A DNA stretch of 64,000 bases from Sepiola atlantica (taxonomy: Eukaryota; Mollusca; Cephalopoda; Sepiida; Sepiolidae), in assembly GCA_963556195.1 (NCBI GenBank), contig OY744517.1, positions 79,656,714 to 79,720,713 on the forward strand. The letters run 5' to 3'. This document shows positions 1-10,867 of the stretch, in pieces. Numbering within the stretch: position 1 is the stretch's first letter; every line of letters begins with the position of its first letter. Position numbers and translations under genes: made by a program. The notes below the pieces were generated by a model that saw only the letters and a program-made list of their open reading frames with translations, was not told where the DNA came from and ran no database searches.

Positions 1-60
1 ATTTGTTTATTTCAATTCTCTATATGATAGCTCTGTTTGACCTACAGGTTCGAAAAATCT

Positions 61-2155
61 TCTTTTTTTTTAATGTAGTTCACCCCAAACAAAGCAGGTT
101 TCCACTGTAGATGTAAGGGGCTACTTAGAATTAGGGTGAAAGTTTTGGGAGTCATCCTAAATTGGGAACTGTGCAGCAAGATGATTGTTCACATTAGTTT
201 TAAATTTCTGCATGTCGGTACATTCGGAGAAACAGGGAGCAGAGAGGGAGTTTCAAAGGCCGGCAGCTTGACAAACGAAGCTAATAGAGTAGAAGGCTGT
301 CCGGCATCTGGGGACCTCCACAGTGAATGGATGAGATTTAGCTGATTGTCAGGTTGGTTTAATGTATTTACGTAGAGGGAGTACCAGAGCAACAAGTTCA
401 TCAGAGCACATTCTATTGAAGTACTTGTAAAACAAGCACAATGATGCAACATTGTGGCGATGGTACAGGAGTTGGAGCTTGGTGGATAGTGAGGGACCTA
501 TTAGATTAGCAACTCTTTTTTGGATCTTGTCTAAGAGGGAGAGACTAGTGGGTGGTGCACCAGCCTAGATGTGACAACAATACTCCATGCATGGGTGGAT
601 GGTGGCTTTGTAGAGATATAGGATACTGTCATGTGTGAGAAGTTTTCTAGCTCGGTAGAGGGAGCCCACTTTCTTTGCAGCAGCCTTGGCAATGTCTTCT
701 ATGTATTTGTTCCAATTCATGTTACCTGTGAATGTTAGGCCAAGGAGTTTGAACGTTGAACTCTCAGGTAGGGTGTTATTTGCCATGGTAATCGATGGTT
801 GAAGAGGTTTCTTGTAGTTATTGAAGGAAATGAGTTTTGTCTTTGCAGCATTAAATGTTACCATCCATTTATGACCCAACTACACTACAGACTGGCGGTC
901 ACTTTCTAAAGATTCAGTCATTGCCTCGGATATTTTCATATCCGTTTTACCCACATGACGAGAGTAGAGCATGGTGTCGTTAGCAAATATATCCATCTCA
1001 GACACAATGTTATTAGGGAGGTCGTTTATGAAAATCAGAAACAATAAAGGTCAATGGATCAATCCCTGGAGTACACCTGCATTTATGTCATGTTCTTTGG
1101 ATAAACGGGCATCGAGGACAACCTGCATCTTTCTTTTCGTTAGGAAGGATCTAATTATATTAAATATTCGTCCAATAATACCATATGAATTAATTTTTAT
1201 GAGAAGCTCTTTATGCTAGACCTTGTCAAAGGCTTTGGATATATCAAGTGCTACTGCCCTAGCTTTACCTGCTTTGTCCAGTGTATCGTATATGCGTTCA
1301 GAGATGACCGTTAGAATATACGCAGTAGATCGATACTTAAATCGATATTGATGTTCAAAAAGAAGTTTAGCATTGACGAGATGACAGACTATCACTCGAT
1401 TGATTACGGATTCAATAATTTTAGCAAAGAGTGGGAGTAGACTAATGGGTCGATAATTCCGAGGGTCAGTTCTATCTCCAGAATTCTTGAAGACTGGTAC
1501 CACAGAGGCAATTTTCCAGCTATCAGGGAAGCAAGATTTGGTAAGAATTTGTTGTAGAGCTTGGAGAGGACAGAGCATTTCTTTATTACTATTACTGATA
1601 TAAGATCCGTCCCAAATGCTTTGAGGTGTCAAGGTTTTTTATAGTGTCTCGGACATGAGATGGGGTGAAGGTCATCGAGTGTGGCTTCAGTCCGCAATGG
1701 GAAATTTGGGAGGAAGTGGTTTGCAGAGTCCAAAGTGGAGTTTGTAGGCGAAATCTGGTCAAGTAGTTCAGCCTTATCAGTTGCTGTGCAAACGACATGG
1801 TTGGATAGCAGGGAAATTGTTGATTGCCCATTGTTCACCACACTATTGAATATTTTCCAGAAATCACGAGTACCTAGTTTCTGTGACTGAATGCGTTTTC
1901 TGGTCATCTCTGTATACCTTTTCTTTGCTTCATCTATTACAGTCGAACAATGATTTCTTGACACTATAAGTTTCTGTCTATTTGTAGTTGACTTATGGCG
2001 GTTGAATTGTCGGAGTGCTTGCTGCTTCTGAGCAATAGCAACTGCAAAGTTCGAGATGAACCATTGTGGACAGTGAGGATTGCTGTAGAATTTTCGCATG
2101 GGGACATGTGTTTCAATCTCTGCTTTGGTCCATTCGGTTAACTCATTTGTGCACT
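61..2155 (-). mobile_element. Jockey/CR1-like LINE, 5'-truncated, decayed
   Basis: Non-LTR retrotransposon remnant read on the minus strand. From high to low coordinates: the linker after the endonuclease (2099-1629, with PQWFISNFAVAIAQKQQ), the fingers of the reverse transcriptase (1632-1216, with RNYRPISLLPLFAKIIESV and the motif A segment VALDISKAFDKV), the palm (about 1219-960, the catalytic FADDT box mutated to FANDT), the thumb (879-565, VTFNAAKTKL) and the C-terminal tail (452-189). Frameshifts and stops separate the parts, so it is inactive. The 3' UTR (about 61-190) carries a conserved block containing ACCCCAAACAAAGCAGG on the plus strand that recurs in the copies at 5.2, 27.4, 37.7 and 45.6 kb. 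No N-terminal endonuclease is present. The clade (Jockey against CR1) is not certain; the LINE call is. Confidence 0.85.
1216..1632 (-). pseudogene. LINE reverse transcriptase fragment (fingers to motif A)
   Basis: A 138-codon open stretch with the classic non-LTR reverse transcriptase block RNYRPISLLPLFAKIIESV and, at its end, ALDISKAFDKV, which holds the first catalytic Asp of motif A. It is the best preserved piece of the LINE spanning about 61-2155. The reading frame shifts just after the motif A segment, so no full polymerase can be made. Confidence 0.85.
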
Positions 2156-2159
2156 GCTA

Positions 2160-2320
2160 CAAGTGAGCTGATTGGGAATCCATCAGCGATCACATCAATG
2201 ACACACCGACCTGATATTTTGTTCAAGACTCCAGCTCTATGAATCTTGTCAATCAGGACTAAGGAGACCTCCCTCCCCCAGTGATTTTCTGCCAAGACGT
2301 AAGTAGTCAGTAGCACAGTT
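2160..2320 (-). other. Unassigned open segment upstream of the LINE
   Basis: On the minus strand about 54 codons are open (2306 down to about 2161) with a non-repetitive composition, including NHWGREVSLVLIDKIHRAGV and SGRCVIDVIADGFPISSL. I do not recognise the family. It abuts the truncated 5' edge of the LINE, so it may be part of another transposon or an old exon. About 2340-2440 looks like a dispersed-repeat tail (region around TTTTTCAGAGCCCCCGAGG), but I cannot name it. Confidence 0.25.
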
Positions 2321-2481
2321 TTTATATCAGAGTTTTCCTTCTCCTAGATGGATGACCTGACAAGGCCTACGGGTCCATCACACTGAGAGGGGGTAATCCT
2401 TCACCCGTATACTAGTCAGGTTTTTCAGAGCCCCCGAGGTATTACAAAAATAAAAAATTTAAAATAAAAAAATAATAATTT

Positions 2482-2484
<3 letters not shown>

Positions 2485-2542
<58 letters not shown>
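2485..2542. repeat. (TA)n microsatellite
   Basis: About 58 bp of near-pure TA dinucleotides. From 2543 to 3028 I see only AT-rich sequence without a recognisable gene or element. Confidence 0.95.
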
Positions 2543-2547
<5 letters not shown>

Positions 2548-3028
2548 TAGTTTACATGCCACCTCCCAGAGATAATAAAAAATTGAAGATTGGTTCCCTC
2601 CTCATAAGTAAGAATAAGACAGAGGTGTATCCTTCTAATGGGTGGTCAGACCTTTTTTTTACCTGTATTTAAGTAAATAATTTCACATTTATGGAGGAGT
2701 GTATGGAAGAACCAGCGTCTCTGTTTTATTATTTGCATAAGTTGAATAAAGTTAGCCGTCTGCTTTCTAATAATGGGAATCACCCAGAATTAACAATAGT
2801 AATATTTTCAGCTATTACATTTACATATTTTTATGGAAAAGATTTCTTTTTAGTGTAAATAAAAAGAAAATTAAATTAGCATTATTTTTAAATAATTAAA
2901 TTAGAATTATTTTTCAAACACAAACCTCGGCAGATGTGTTCCTTCTAAATTTGTTTTAATTGTTCATTTAATTCTAATTCTTTATAATACTATTAATTAA
3001 AAGGACTAAAGGTGGACTGACTACCCTC

Positions 3029-3217
3029 TGTGATGTTATGACCCCAGTTACATCCCCTACTAGAAAATCTTCAATCAGGGAGAACTAAGAAAGTGTTCTC
3101 CCCCCCCCCCTTTTCTAGCAGTTCAATAAAGCGTGCCCATTAAGACACATTGAAATCCTATGTCGTATGTTCGACTTGTCCTTATTATGTCTTTTACATG
3201 TATCAAATACTATAACA
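3029..3217 (+). repeat. 5' LTR of the deleted Gypsy element
   Basis: A 189-bp repeat with TG...CA ends. It contains AATAAA near 3124, a possible polyadenylation signal, and a C-run at about 3101-3111. It is similar along its length to 4390-4556 apart from an insertion near its end. Confidence 0.85.
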
Positions 3218-3234
3218 TGGTGGCAGCAGTCGGA
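3218..3234 (+). promoter_or_regulatory. Primer-binding site
   Basis: TGGTGGCAGCAGTCGGA follows the LTR without a spacer and begins with the TGG expected to pair with a tRNA CCA end. Which tRNA is used cannot be told from here. Confidence 0.7.
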
Positions 3235-3388
3235 TTGAGAAGCGTAAACTGAGAGCAAAAAGTTGCATATTCTAGGATAATATGAACAAAGACATAGAGA
3301 GGACAGTCCAACTATGTGATATATGCTAGGAAAACCAGAAATCACAGAGTGCAGAATCCCTGATGCCACATGAGATTCCCATGAGACC

Positions 3389-3967
3389 ATGGCAGATAGT
3401 GGCTACAGAGGTGTTCCACTTCAACGGATAGTGGACTACTACTCCAAATATCTATTTGTCAGAAAATTAACCAACTTCTCTAGCCAAGAGATCGTAGATC
3501 TGACCAGACAAATTTTGGGGGAACAAGTGAGGGTCATCAGTGATAATGGCCCACATTTTAGCACTGTTCTTTTTTAGCAGTTCGCTAGGGAATGGGGTGT
3601 TGAGCATCGCACCTCATCACCCTGATATCCACAATCAAATGGCCTGGCTGAGCGTTGTGTACAGGCCATAAAATCGGTTATCAAGAAAGCCACCTCAAGT
3701 GAGCATGACCTGGACATGGTTTTGTTATGTCTTCAAACAACTCTTATAGACCATACAATCCCATCGCTTGGTGAGTTTCTGTACAACAAGAAGTTGGTTG
3801 GGAACCATCCAGTAAGATGTGCCAACCACACCACACAAAGAGAGAAAGTGACAACTCGCCTATATCAAAGGCAAACCGAACAAAAAAGATATTATGACCA
3901 GCATGCCAGAGATCTCCCAATCTGCAGGTTGGACAGCATGTTCGAGTATTGGAGAAGGATGCTATGA
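3389..3967 (+). pseudogene. Gypsy integrase catalytic core, degenerate
   Basis: Integrase remnant with the core elements VDYYSKYLFVRKL (first catalytic Asp region), VISDNGPHFS (second Asp), then, after a TAG stop near 3577, FAREWGVEHRTSSP and YPQSNGLAERCVQ (catalytic Glu in GLAER). A second open piece (3716-3967) continues toward the C-terminal region. Stops after F (3577) and after SSP break it. The order matches Ty3/Gypsy integrases. It sits between the primer site and the polypurine tract of the element at 3029-4556. Confidence 0.8.
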
Positions 3968-4389
3968 AATGGTCACCCGCAGTTGTCACACAAGCATGTA
4001 TGGAGCCCAGATTTTTCATGGTGCAGACTCCATTAGAAAAATTAATCTGCAGGAATCAACAGCACCTGAGGGAAGACCAATCTCGGGCTTCAATGAACAC
4101 CCATGTTTTCTCACCTTATGCCCCACACGGTCCCATTGGAAGTCTCACACCAGAATAGAAGCAGGCACTATACGAAACCTTCCCATTGAAAGACTAGATG
4201 CAGAGAAAACTCAAAAGCAACATGCTAAACACACCCCACACACAGCCACAACAAATTATACAATTCAAGAGAGTAACACCTCTCCTAATCACACATCCTG
4301 ATCTGACTGTGCAATCAAGCCACCCAAAAGATTTGACGAATGAGACCTTCAGTCAATGTGATTCCGTTAATCAGTTGGGAAAAGGGGGA

Positions 4390-4556
4390 TGTGATGTTAT
4401 GACTCCAGTAACATCCCCTACTAGAACCTTCAATCAGGGAGAACTAAGAAAATGTCCCCTCCCCCTTTTCTAGCAGTTCAATAAAGCATGCCCATCGAGA
4501 CACATTGAAATGTTATGTCGTGTGTTCGACTTGTCCTTAATATATCTTTTATAACA
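4390..4556 (+). repeat. 3' LTR of the deleted Gypsy element
   Basis: A 167-bp repeat starting TGTGATGTTATGA and ending TTTTATAACA, preceded by a purine run (GGGAAAAGGGGGA). It contains AATAAA near 4480. Confidence 0.85.
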
Positions 4557-5194
4557 CATCGTCATCTAAAAGTTTTATGACTGATTTTTTTTTTTTTAAT
4601 TCTTCAGAATCAGGCACCAAAATTTCAGATAAAAAATTTTAAAAATTATTGTTTAATTTTTAACAGGCGGTCTAGTATGTAAGTTTAACGTTAAATGCTC
4701 CCACCCCCGACGAGTTGATATTTCTCTAGTATTGAGGATCAAATCCTAAGGTTATTAAAACAAAAAATAAAAAAATAAAACAATTCTCCCTGCTCGATAT
4801 CCGAAAAAGCATTTGTAATAGGGGTTCGAAAACTCAGGGCGTTTTTTGTAGCAATAATTAAAAAAACTAAAAAATTAAAATTATGATAGAATATTCATTT
4901 CATTAATTTCCTTTTACTGTTTTTTTTTTTGGTTTGTTTGTTTTTTGCAATTTAATTTACGTGAAAAGTTGAGTTTGTCCTAGAATAATATTTAGCAGAT
5001 GTGTACGTACATATCGTCCCCACTTCTTTCTCTAAAAATGTTAAATCAAAATTCAGAGAATGGTGGAGAAATCTGGGGAATATGAAAACCAGAGTCATCA
5101 GTTTACATTAAACTGACCCCCCCCTGCTAAAAATAATTAAGAAATAAAAATATGTTTTATAATCTGAAAATGTGAAGCCTAATTTTTTAAATTT
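4557..5194. other. AT-rich stretch, no feature recognised
   Basis: Homopolymer-rich A/T sequence without credible coding or repeat structure that I can name. Confidence 0.6.
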
Positions 5195-5480
5195 TTTACT
5201 TTATTTCACCCCAAACAAGGTATATTGCCACTGTGACGTACTGTGATTAGAGAACAGATTTATAGTGGACATCCCAAGTTGGGAGTTGGGTAGCAACACT
5301 ACATTTAAATTTCTTCCCGTTAGTACAGTTGGGGAAATGGGGAACAGGGATGGAATTTCAAAGGCAAGCTGTCTGAGGAAAGAAGCTATTTGAATAGAAA
5401 GTTTTGGGAATCTTCAGACCTTTACAATGAAGGGGTGGGATTTTGCTTCTAGTCGGATTGGTTGGGGTATTTCGTTATAG
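5195..5480 (-). mobile_element. LINE 3'-end fragment (Jockey/CR1-like)
   Basis: Contains the 3'-UTR block seen at about 75-130 (CACCCCAAACAAGG, then a pattern of GCCACTGT) followed by the C-terminal coding tail in minus orientation (compare 5270-5470 with 150-350). It is diverged and 5'-truncated. Confidence 0.7.
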
Positions 5481-5751
5481 TACTTTAAAGAATTTTTTAA
5501 AAAACATATATGCCATGAATATCTGCCAAATATTCTACCAATGAAAATTTTTTAGTTTTATTTTATTAATTTTATGAATGTAAATCTATTTTTTATTCAA
5601 TACATTCATTCATTCATAAACAAATTTAAAATAGTGAGAAAGAATACGACATAACATAAGTTTGCGAGTTAAACTAATAAAATTCCCACCCTTTTAATAT
5701 GTAGAGAGGGAGAGAAAGTTTTTGTATGAAGGAAAGGGTTGTTGAGTATTT

Positions 5752-6129
5752 ATTTACCTCCCTTTCAGGAGTTAGGCACAAGGCCAGTTTTATCTTACTC
5801 CCACAAGGTAAGATGTGACCCAAGGCTGGGTCGGGAAAGTGGGGTTTGAAAAGCCAGCGCCCGAGAAAGTGAGCACTCTGGCCATTAAAAATTGCCTGGG
5901 CAGCCCCGTCGTCATTCCCCGGTAGGGGCGCCTCAGGCAGTAAGCAATAAACTTACTCCTCCCTAAAGAGGGGAGGCAAAGCCTGTGAGGGTGGACCTCC
6001 TAGAACTGCACAGGACAGACCCATAGACCGGCGTAAATTAAGCCCCGAAGGCCAAGACAATACCAGTTTATGGGGTGTAGTATCCATCAGAACAGATACT
6101 ACACTTTGATCTTAGCCAAAAGAGCAAGA
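5752..6129 (-). mobile_element. U2-headed SINE, copy 1
   Basis: Read on the minus strand, it starts with TTTTGGCTAAGATCAAAGTG and TAGTATCTGTTC, which match the first ~46 nt of U2 snRNA, including the branch-site recognition bases GTAGTA. After that it leaves U2 and runs into a ~300-bp body shared with the copies at 25.9, 35.5, 39.1 and 41.0 kb (for example CTGCCTGAGGCGCCCCTACC). The remaining ~140 nt of U2 are absent, so it is not a U2 gene. The downstream end is marked by TAAATAAATA-type sequence. Confidence 0.8.
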
Positions 6130-6505
6130 CAGGGTTGTTGATTAGATCTCCATCCTTCTGGCCTTGCTGGATATGAAAAAAACGGGTTACCATCGTTTCG
6201 ACAAACTTCTTCTCTATAATTTAAATCAAGTTTATTGATACATTTTCATTAACACAAAAAGCATGGTCGGAAAAAGTTAGGAAAACAGGAGTACAAAAAT
6301 GTGTTGAGCCAGTAGACATGCATGTATTATACAAGTGAGATTGAGTTCGAGTCATCTCACCTCTCACCCAAGTTATAATATACTGTCGGAGATTAATTCT
6401 AATGTTAAACATATAATAAGTTCACCGTGTTTTGCCAGCTTCATACAGCAAGAAGATATGACTATACATGTTTGCATACCTTTAGTTTTCTCCCTCGCTG
6501 TGTAG
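6130..6505. other. No gene recognised
   Basis: Short unannotated stretch between the U2-headed SINE and the LTR-like repeat. I see no convincing coding or element signature. Confidence 0.5.
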
Positions 6506-6510
6506 ATGGG

Positions 6511-6684
6511 CGTGTCGTCTAGTGAATGAATTCTTTCTTCTTTCCGTCCTGCCGTGAACCATGCCGTCCGTTGTCTGCAACAAAAACTTCCTGACCGACT
6601 CACCAAACAACAATTTTTTTACTTTCAATTCTTTTTATTACAAGCGTTAGTTATTTAATCAGCTGGGAGTCATTCACTACGTCG

Positions 6685-6715
<31 letters not shown>

Positions 6716-7163
6716 GAGAGAGAGAGAGAAAATCACTACTTTATCGTAGTTACTTAACAATTATTTCCTTAACCATTCATGGAGGAGGGGGGGAGAATAT
6801 CTCTCGCCTGTATTTTCTTAGGGAAATATTTCCCTTATCTGTTGTAGTTTACATGGTAACAATCACGTCTCATCTGTGCGCCTCCAAAACCCAGACTGAC
6901 GAAACTCGCTTCTCGCGAAAAACGAGTAACGTCACGGATCCCTCTGTTTCCCATGCAAGGGCCTGTGACGTCACAGAGCCTCTCGCAGGTGCACACTGAC
7001 CCTTGATCTGGGATCTCGTCACACGGTGACCTTGTCACGTCTGTTAGCTTTGACTGTGAGAACAGGCCCTATTCTGCACTCGACTGCACCCGCGCTAATT
7101 CGCACAAGTCAAACCAACGATTTCCAACAGATACGTCCATTCCCATAGGGCTATTATCCAACA
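6511..7163 (-). repeat. LTR-like dispersed repeat, copy 1
   Basis: A ~650-bp segment that recurs at 10262-10867. On the minus strand it begins TGTTGGATAATAGCCC, a TG start typical of LTRs, and holds an AATAAA-like signal (GTAATAAAAAG) toward its end. Shared landmarks are CATTCCCATAGGGC, CTCGCAGGTG.A.ACTGACC and TCACGGATCCCT. A (GA)n tract lies inside (about 6684-6730). No coding region is attached, so a solo LTR is the simplest reading. Target duplications were not established. Confidence 0.55.
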
Positions 7164-7400
7164 CGATGAACAAAATCGAAATTATCACCAAATGTGACTT
7201 TCACCTTTTTCGTGATTTTGACCTTTGACCTAGATATCCCCAAATTAAATAAGTTTTAAGTTAGACCATGACCGATAGTTTGACTAAGTTTGGTCGCAAT
7301 TGGTCAAGTGATATGGATGCTATCCTGTACACAAACAAAGTGACAAACTCGACTGAAAACATAACCTCATTGGCGGAGGTACTAAAAGTTTTCTGCTATA
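7164..7400. repeat. Possible dispersed non-autonomous repeat
   Basis: A block with TTTGACCTTTGACCTAGATA and ATAACCTCATTGGCGGAGGT resembles short dispersed repeats common in invertebrate genomes (from general knowledge). The short open frame at 7268-7489 lies in it and is unlikely to be a gene. Confidence 0.35.
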
Positions 7401-7749
7401 CACACAATTCACTGAACTCACACAGCGATGTAAAAAAAAAGAAAAACCCTAAAAGCTTCACTACTTACGTACTACATGACAAAAGGTAAAATCTATTTCT
7501 ATTAACAATATTTGCCATTAACTGTTCTAATTATTCAGGTACGTTTCCTGGCAGGTGCTTTTTTGTGGACGGTGCTTTTATCTTTTTTCTATGGAAAATA
7601 TGTGGCAGTTCACATAAGCAAACGTTTTGAAATTTGTTCTGATGAGAATGTTCAGATGGCGGCTTACATCCATGAAAATAATAAAATCTATAATTTACTT
7701 ATCTTTTATCACGCTAATATATTAACGGCCTTAATTCACATGTAGACGG

Positions 7750-8048
7750 AAGTGACATCATATCACTTGCGGCTGTACGTGCTCCCTTCTTTTTTCCTTT
7801 CTTTCTTCTTTCTTTATTTTTTATTTCTCTCTATTTTATTTCTTCTCTATTTCTTTCTCTCTTTTTTTCTTTCTTTTTCTTTTTATTACATTGTTACTTT
7901 TTCTTGTCTTTCTTCGTATATCTATTTTCACTTTCATTTTGTTTTTGAAATCGCATATGTCTTCTTTCTCTCTTTCTTTTTGTCTTTCTGTTAAATTATT
8001 ACTTTCTCTTTTCTTTCTTTCTCTTTCTTACTGTCCCTAACATTGTTA

Positions 8049-8082
<34 letters not shown>

Positions 8083-8200
8083 TCTTTATTTATTTCTGTC
8101 TCTTACATTGTTACTCTCTCCGTCTCTCTTTCTCTCTGTTCACCTCTTTATTTCCCTCTCTTTCTTCCTGCTGACTGTTTTTCTCCTACCCGTAGCCTTG
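7750..8200. repeat. Pyrimidine-rich tract with (CT)n
   Basis: About 400 bp of T/C-rich sequence with TTTCTTTC motifs and a pure (CT)n run at about 8049-8076. Open frames here (for example 7752-7994) are low-complexity artefacts. Confidence 0.85.
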
Positions 8201-8724
8201 GTCAATCTCTGAAAATGAAATAACCAGCGAGTTCATTCATCATAGACTGGAAATGAAGAAATAAATCGAAAGAAGGCAAAGAAAGTGAGAAAACCATTTG
8301 TGGCTCGATAAGTCAGCCGATTGAAAGCAGCCAATGGTGTAGCTTGGGTTCTCTAGACAATTCCTAGCGGAAATTCATTTATCTTATTCAGAATCGGCAT
8401 GTGGTTAGAAAACTAGAAACGATTTACAATCAGGAAAAACAAACGAAATAAAAAAAACCCCGAAAAACACCACTTCTTCTTTGCCTGTTAGAGTGTTGAC
8501 AGAAGTCAGCCATAGGTGCAAAGAGAGAGGAGTGGGCTGATTAAGTGACGAATAGAGAGAGGGGAAACCATCCTGTGTGCTACAACTCTGGGTGGGAAAA
8601 TAGGAGAAAGAAGGTGATTAATTAATGACTCTTTCTCTTCGTTGTTTTGTAGTGGCGTTTTTGTTTTTTAGTGAACTGCCGAACATTTAGAAATTATATT
8701 CTCTAACTACATAAATTTGTACAT

Positions 8725-8875
8725 ATATATTTTAGAGCTGTGACATAGTTTTGGTTACAGACATGCAGATACAAAATCTCTACTATATTTTGCTTGAAAC
8801 AAATAAGCAAAATATAGTAGAGATTTTGTGTCTGCATGTCTGTAACCAAAACTATGTCACAGTTCTGAAATATAT
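8725..8875. repeat. Foldback element (151 bp)
   Basis: Two near-perfect arms of about 71 nt in inverted orientation around a ~9-nt loop (GAAACAAAT). The left arm reads GCTGTGACATAGTTTTGGTT and the right arm mirrors it. There is no coding capacity. It resembles a foldback or palindromic MITE. Confidence 0.85.
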
Positions 8876-9224
8876 TATTTCATAGTTTCAATTTTTTTTT
8901 CTGCATATTGAGAAGAATTTAATACTAGCAAATATGTGTGTGCTCCAGGCAAATATTTTGATCTAGCTTATCATTGTCTATACAAAGGTAAAGGTTAGTA
9001 CGACTGATCTCCAACAGATACAGTCTCGTGTCATAGTAAAAACAAAACGAGGTTCAAGCAAAATACATGTAGTGAATTATCTGAAATCATTTCTATGCTG
9101 ACGAGAAAATAAAAGCAGTATCATGAAAAAAAGTTCTTTTTCATCAGATGATGACTCTAGAGAAGTGGTTACCAAACTTTTTTTTTGGTGGGGGGGGTCA
9201 CATATCTTTACCTAACTTTATATA

Positions 9225-9775
9225 AGTATATAAAGTTAGGTATGTGTATACGTTTATATATTTGTTTGCATAAGATTCATTCCTAAACTAATTAACCGAT
9301 CATTATGATTTTTGGAACACAGCTGCTAGGTGTCAGGGTCGCTTAATTTAATTGTATAATAAGTGCGTGGAAGCCATTCGTGAAAATTCAGATATCTCTG
9401 TTCTTTTGTGAAATTTTAACAATAGATATTATACATTAATTAATGAATATTCCCCAAATTTCAGTTTCTTTGGAGTATTTCAAAAAGGGTTTTAGGGTGC
9501 ATAATATGGGCACAATCTCCGATTTGAAAATTCAGATATGTCAGATTTGTGTGTGAATTTGATCCATAGTCATTTAGCGAAATTCCTTGAATTTCAATTT
9601 CTTCATAAGACCCTTCAAGCTTAAGCCTTAAATTTTAGACATTTTCTAGAATTAAAATCACGTAATGGATTTTGATTAAAATTGGAACAAGTATTCTAAG
9701 ACATGAGGTTTAGTATCATTATATCTTGATTTTAATCTTCATAAGGGGACATAAAAGTGGTGCAAAACTGTTCTG
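9225..9775 (+). repeat. AT-rich dispersed repeat family (copy 1)
   Basis: Shares landmarks with 27010-28515 (interrupted by a LINE) and with the minus strand of 37805-38270: TTAACCGATCATTATGA, GGAACACAGCTGCTAGG, ATAATATGGGCACA, TTTAAGCTTAAGCC-like and GACATTTTCTAGAAT. No protein is recognisable; it could be a LINE 3' region or non-autonomous element. Confidence 0.65.
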
Positions 9776-10261
9776 TTCGAGGGTATTCTTTTAGTTTAAT
9801 AGATCTGACGTCTACAAAATCTGGGTCGCATTTTCATTATCAAAATCTTTGTTTATAATAAATGAATTCACAAACTGAAGAGGACCATCTCAGCCCAAAT
9901 TAGTCATATCCAGGTGCGCTTGCAACACGGAGGTGCACATTTGTAGCATATCATTGAACGCCGATAAAACAAAGACTGTTGAACATTGATAACTGAACCT
10001 AGGTGGACAAGTCAAGCATAGACTGAAGTTTATTTGTACCAAATATGGTTGGATTGCAGAAAGGATCGTGAATTTTCTTAACGATTGCATGGGTAGCATC
10101 TTTGAGGGTCATCCTGTATTAACGTTGGACATCCAGAAAGTATAAAACAAATAGATTTTTTAAAAAATCTTTCTAAATCCTTGATTGTCTTTGAATCTTC
10201 ATTCTCTTGTTACATACTACTCCTTTTGGACCGCGGCAGTACGCGTCTCGTAGAGGGTTGG

Positions 10262-10867
10262 TCGTGTCGTCCAGTGAGTGGTCGTCTAGTGGATGAATTC
10301 TTTCTTCTCTGCCGTCGTCTGTTGTCTGCAATAAAAGCCATGATGCACTACGAAGACAAACTCACTTTTTGAATTAAATTCTTTTTATTGCAAGCGTTGT
10401 TATTTCAACTGGGAGTCATTCACCGCGTCGAGAGAGAGGGAGAGAGCAAATCCTACTTTATCGTAGTTAGTTATTAATGTTTTCTTAACTATTCATAGAG
10501 AGGGGGGGGAAAGGATTATCGCGCTTGTCTTCCCTGAAGGAAAATATTCCTTATCTTTACATTGTGAATCGCACGTCCTCTCAGTTCGCTTTCCGAATCA
10601 GACTGCTAAAAACTCGCTTCTCACGAGAACGAGTGATGTCACGGATCCCTTTGTTTACCACGCAAGGCTCGCAAAGTCACAGAGCCTCTCGCAGGTGTAG
10701 ACTGACCCTTGATCTGGGGTCTCGTCACACGTAACCTTGTCACGTCTGCCAGCTCTGACTGTAAGAACAAGCCCTGTTCTGCACTCGACTGCCCCGCGTT
10801 AATTCGCGCAAGTCAAATCAACGATTCCCAACAGATACGTCCATTCCCATAGGGCCATTATCTAACA
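10262..10867 (-). repeat. LTR-like dispersed repeat, copy 2
   Basis: Second copy of the repeat at 6511-7163. On the minus strand it starts TGTTAGATAATGGCCC. Shared parts include TCACGGATCCCT.TGTTT, TCGCAGGTG and ACAGATACGTCCATTCCCAT. Lacks adjoining coding sequence, so a solo LTR is likely. Confidence 0.55.

Larger units (their letters stand above)
3029..4556 (+). mobile_element. Internally deleted Gypsy (Ty3-type) LTR retrotransposon
   Basis: Two related direct repeats that begin TGTGATGTTATGA and end ATAACA flank 1.17 kb. Directly after the left LTR lies a primer-binding site starting TGGTGGCAGCAG. Directly before the right LTR is the purine tract AAAAGGGGGA. Between them only an integrase remnant is recognisable. 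Gag, protease, reverse transcriptase and RNase H are missing, so this is a deletion derivative. The LTRs differ at several places (including the C-run length and an extra segment near the left LTR's end). No matching target-site duplication is evident (CCCTC before, CATCG after). Confidence 0.85.

Noticed and set aside
6082..6129. Functional U2 snRNA gene
   Set aside because: Only the first ~46 nt match. The Sm site, stem-loops II-IV and a proximal sequence element are absent, and the same truncation occurs in other copies.
7752..7994. Hydrophobic 80-residue open frame (membrane protein?)
   Set aside because: A product of the T/C-rich tract; composition is only Phe, Leu, Ser and Tyr.
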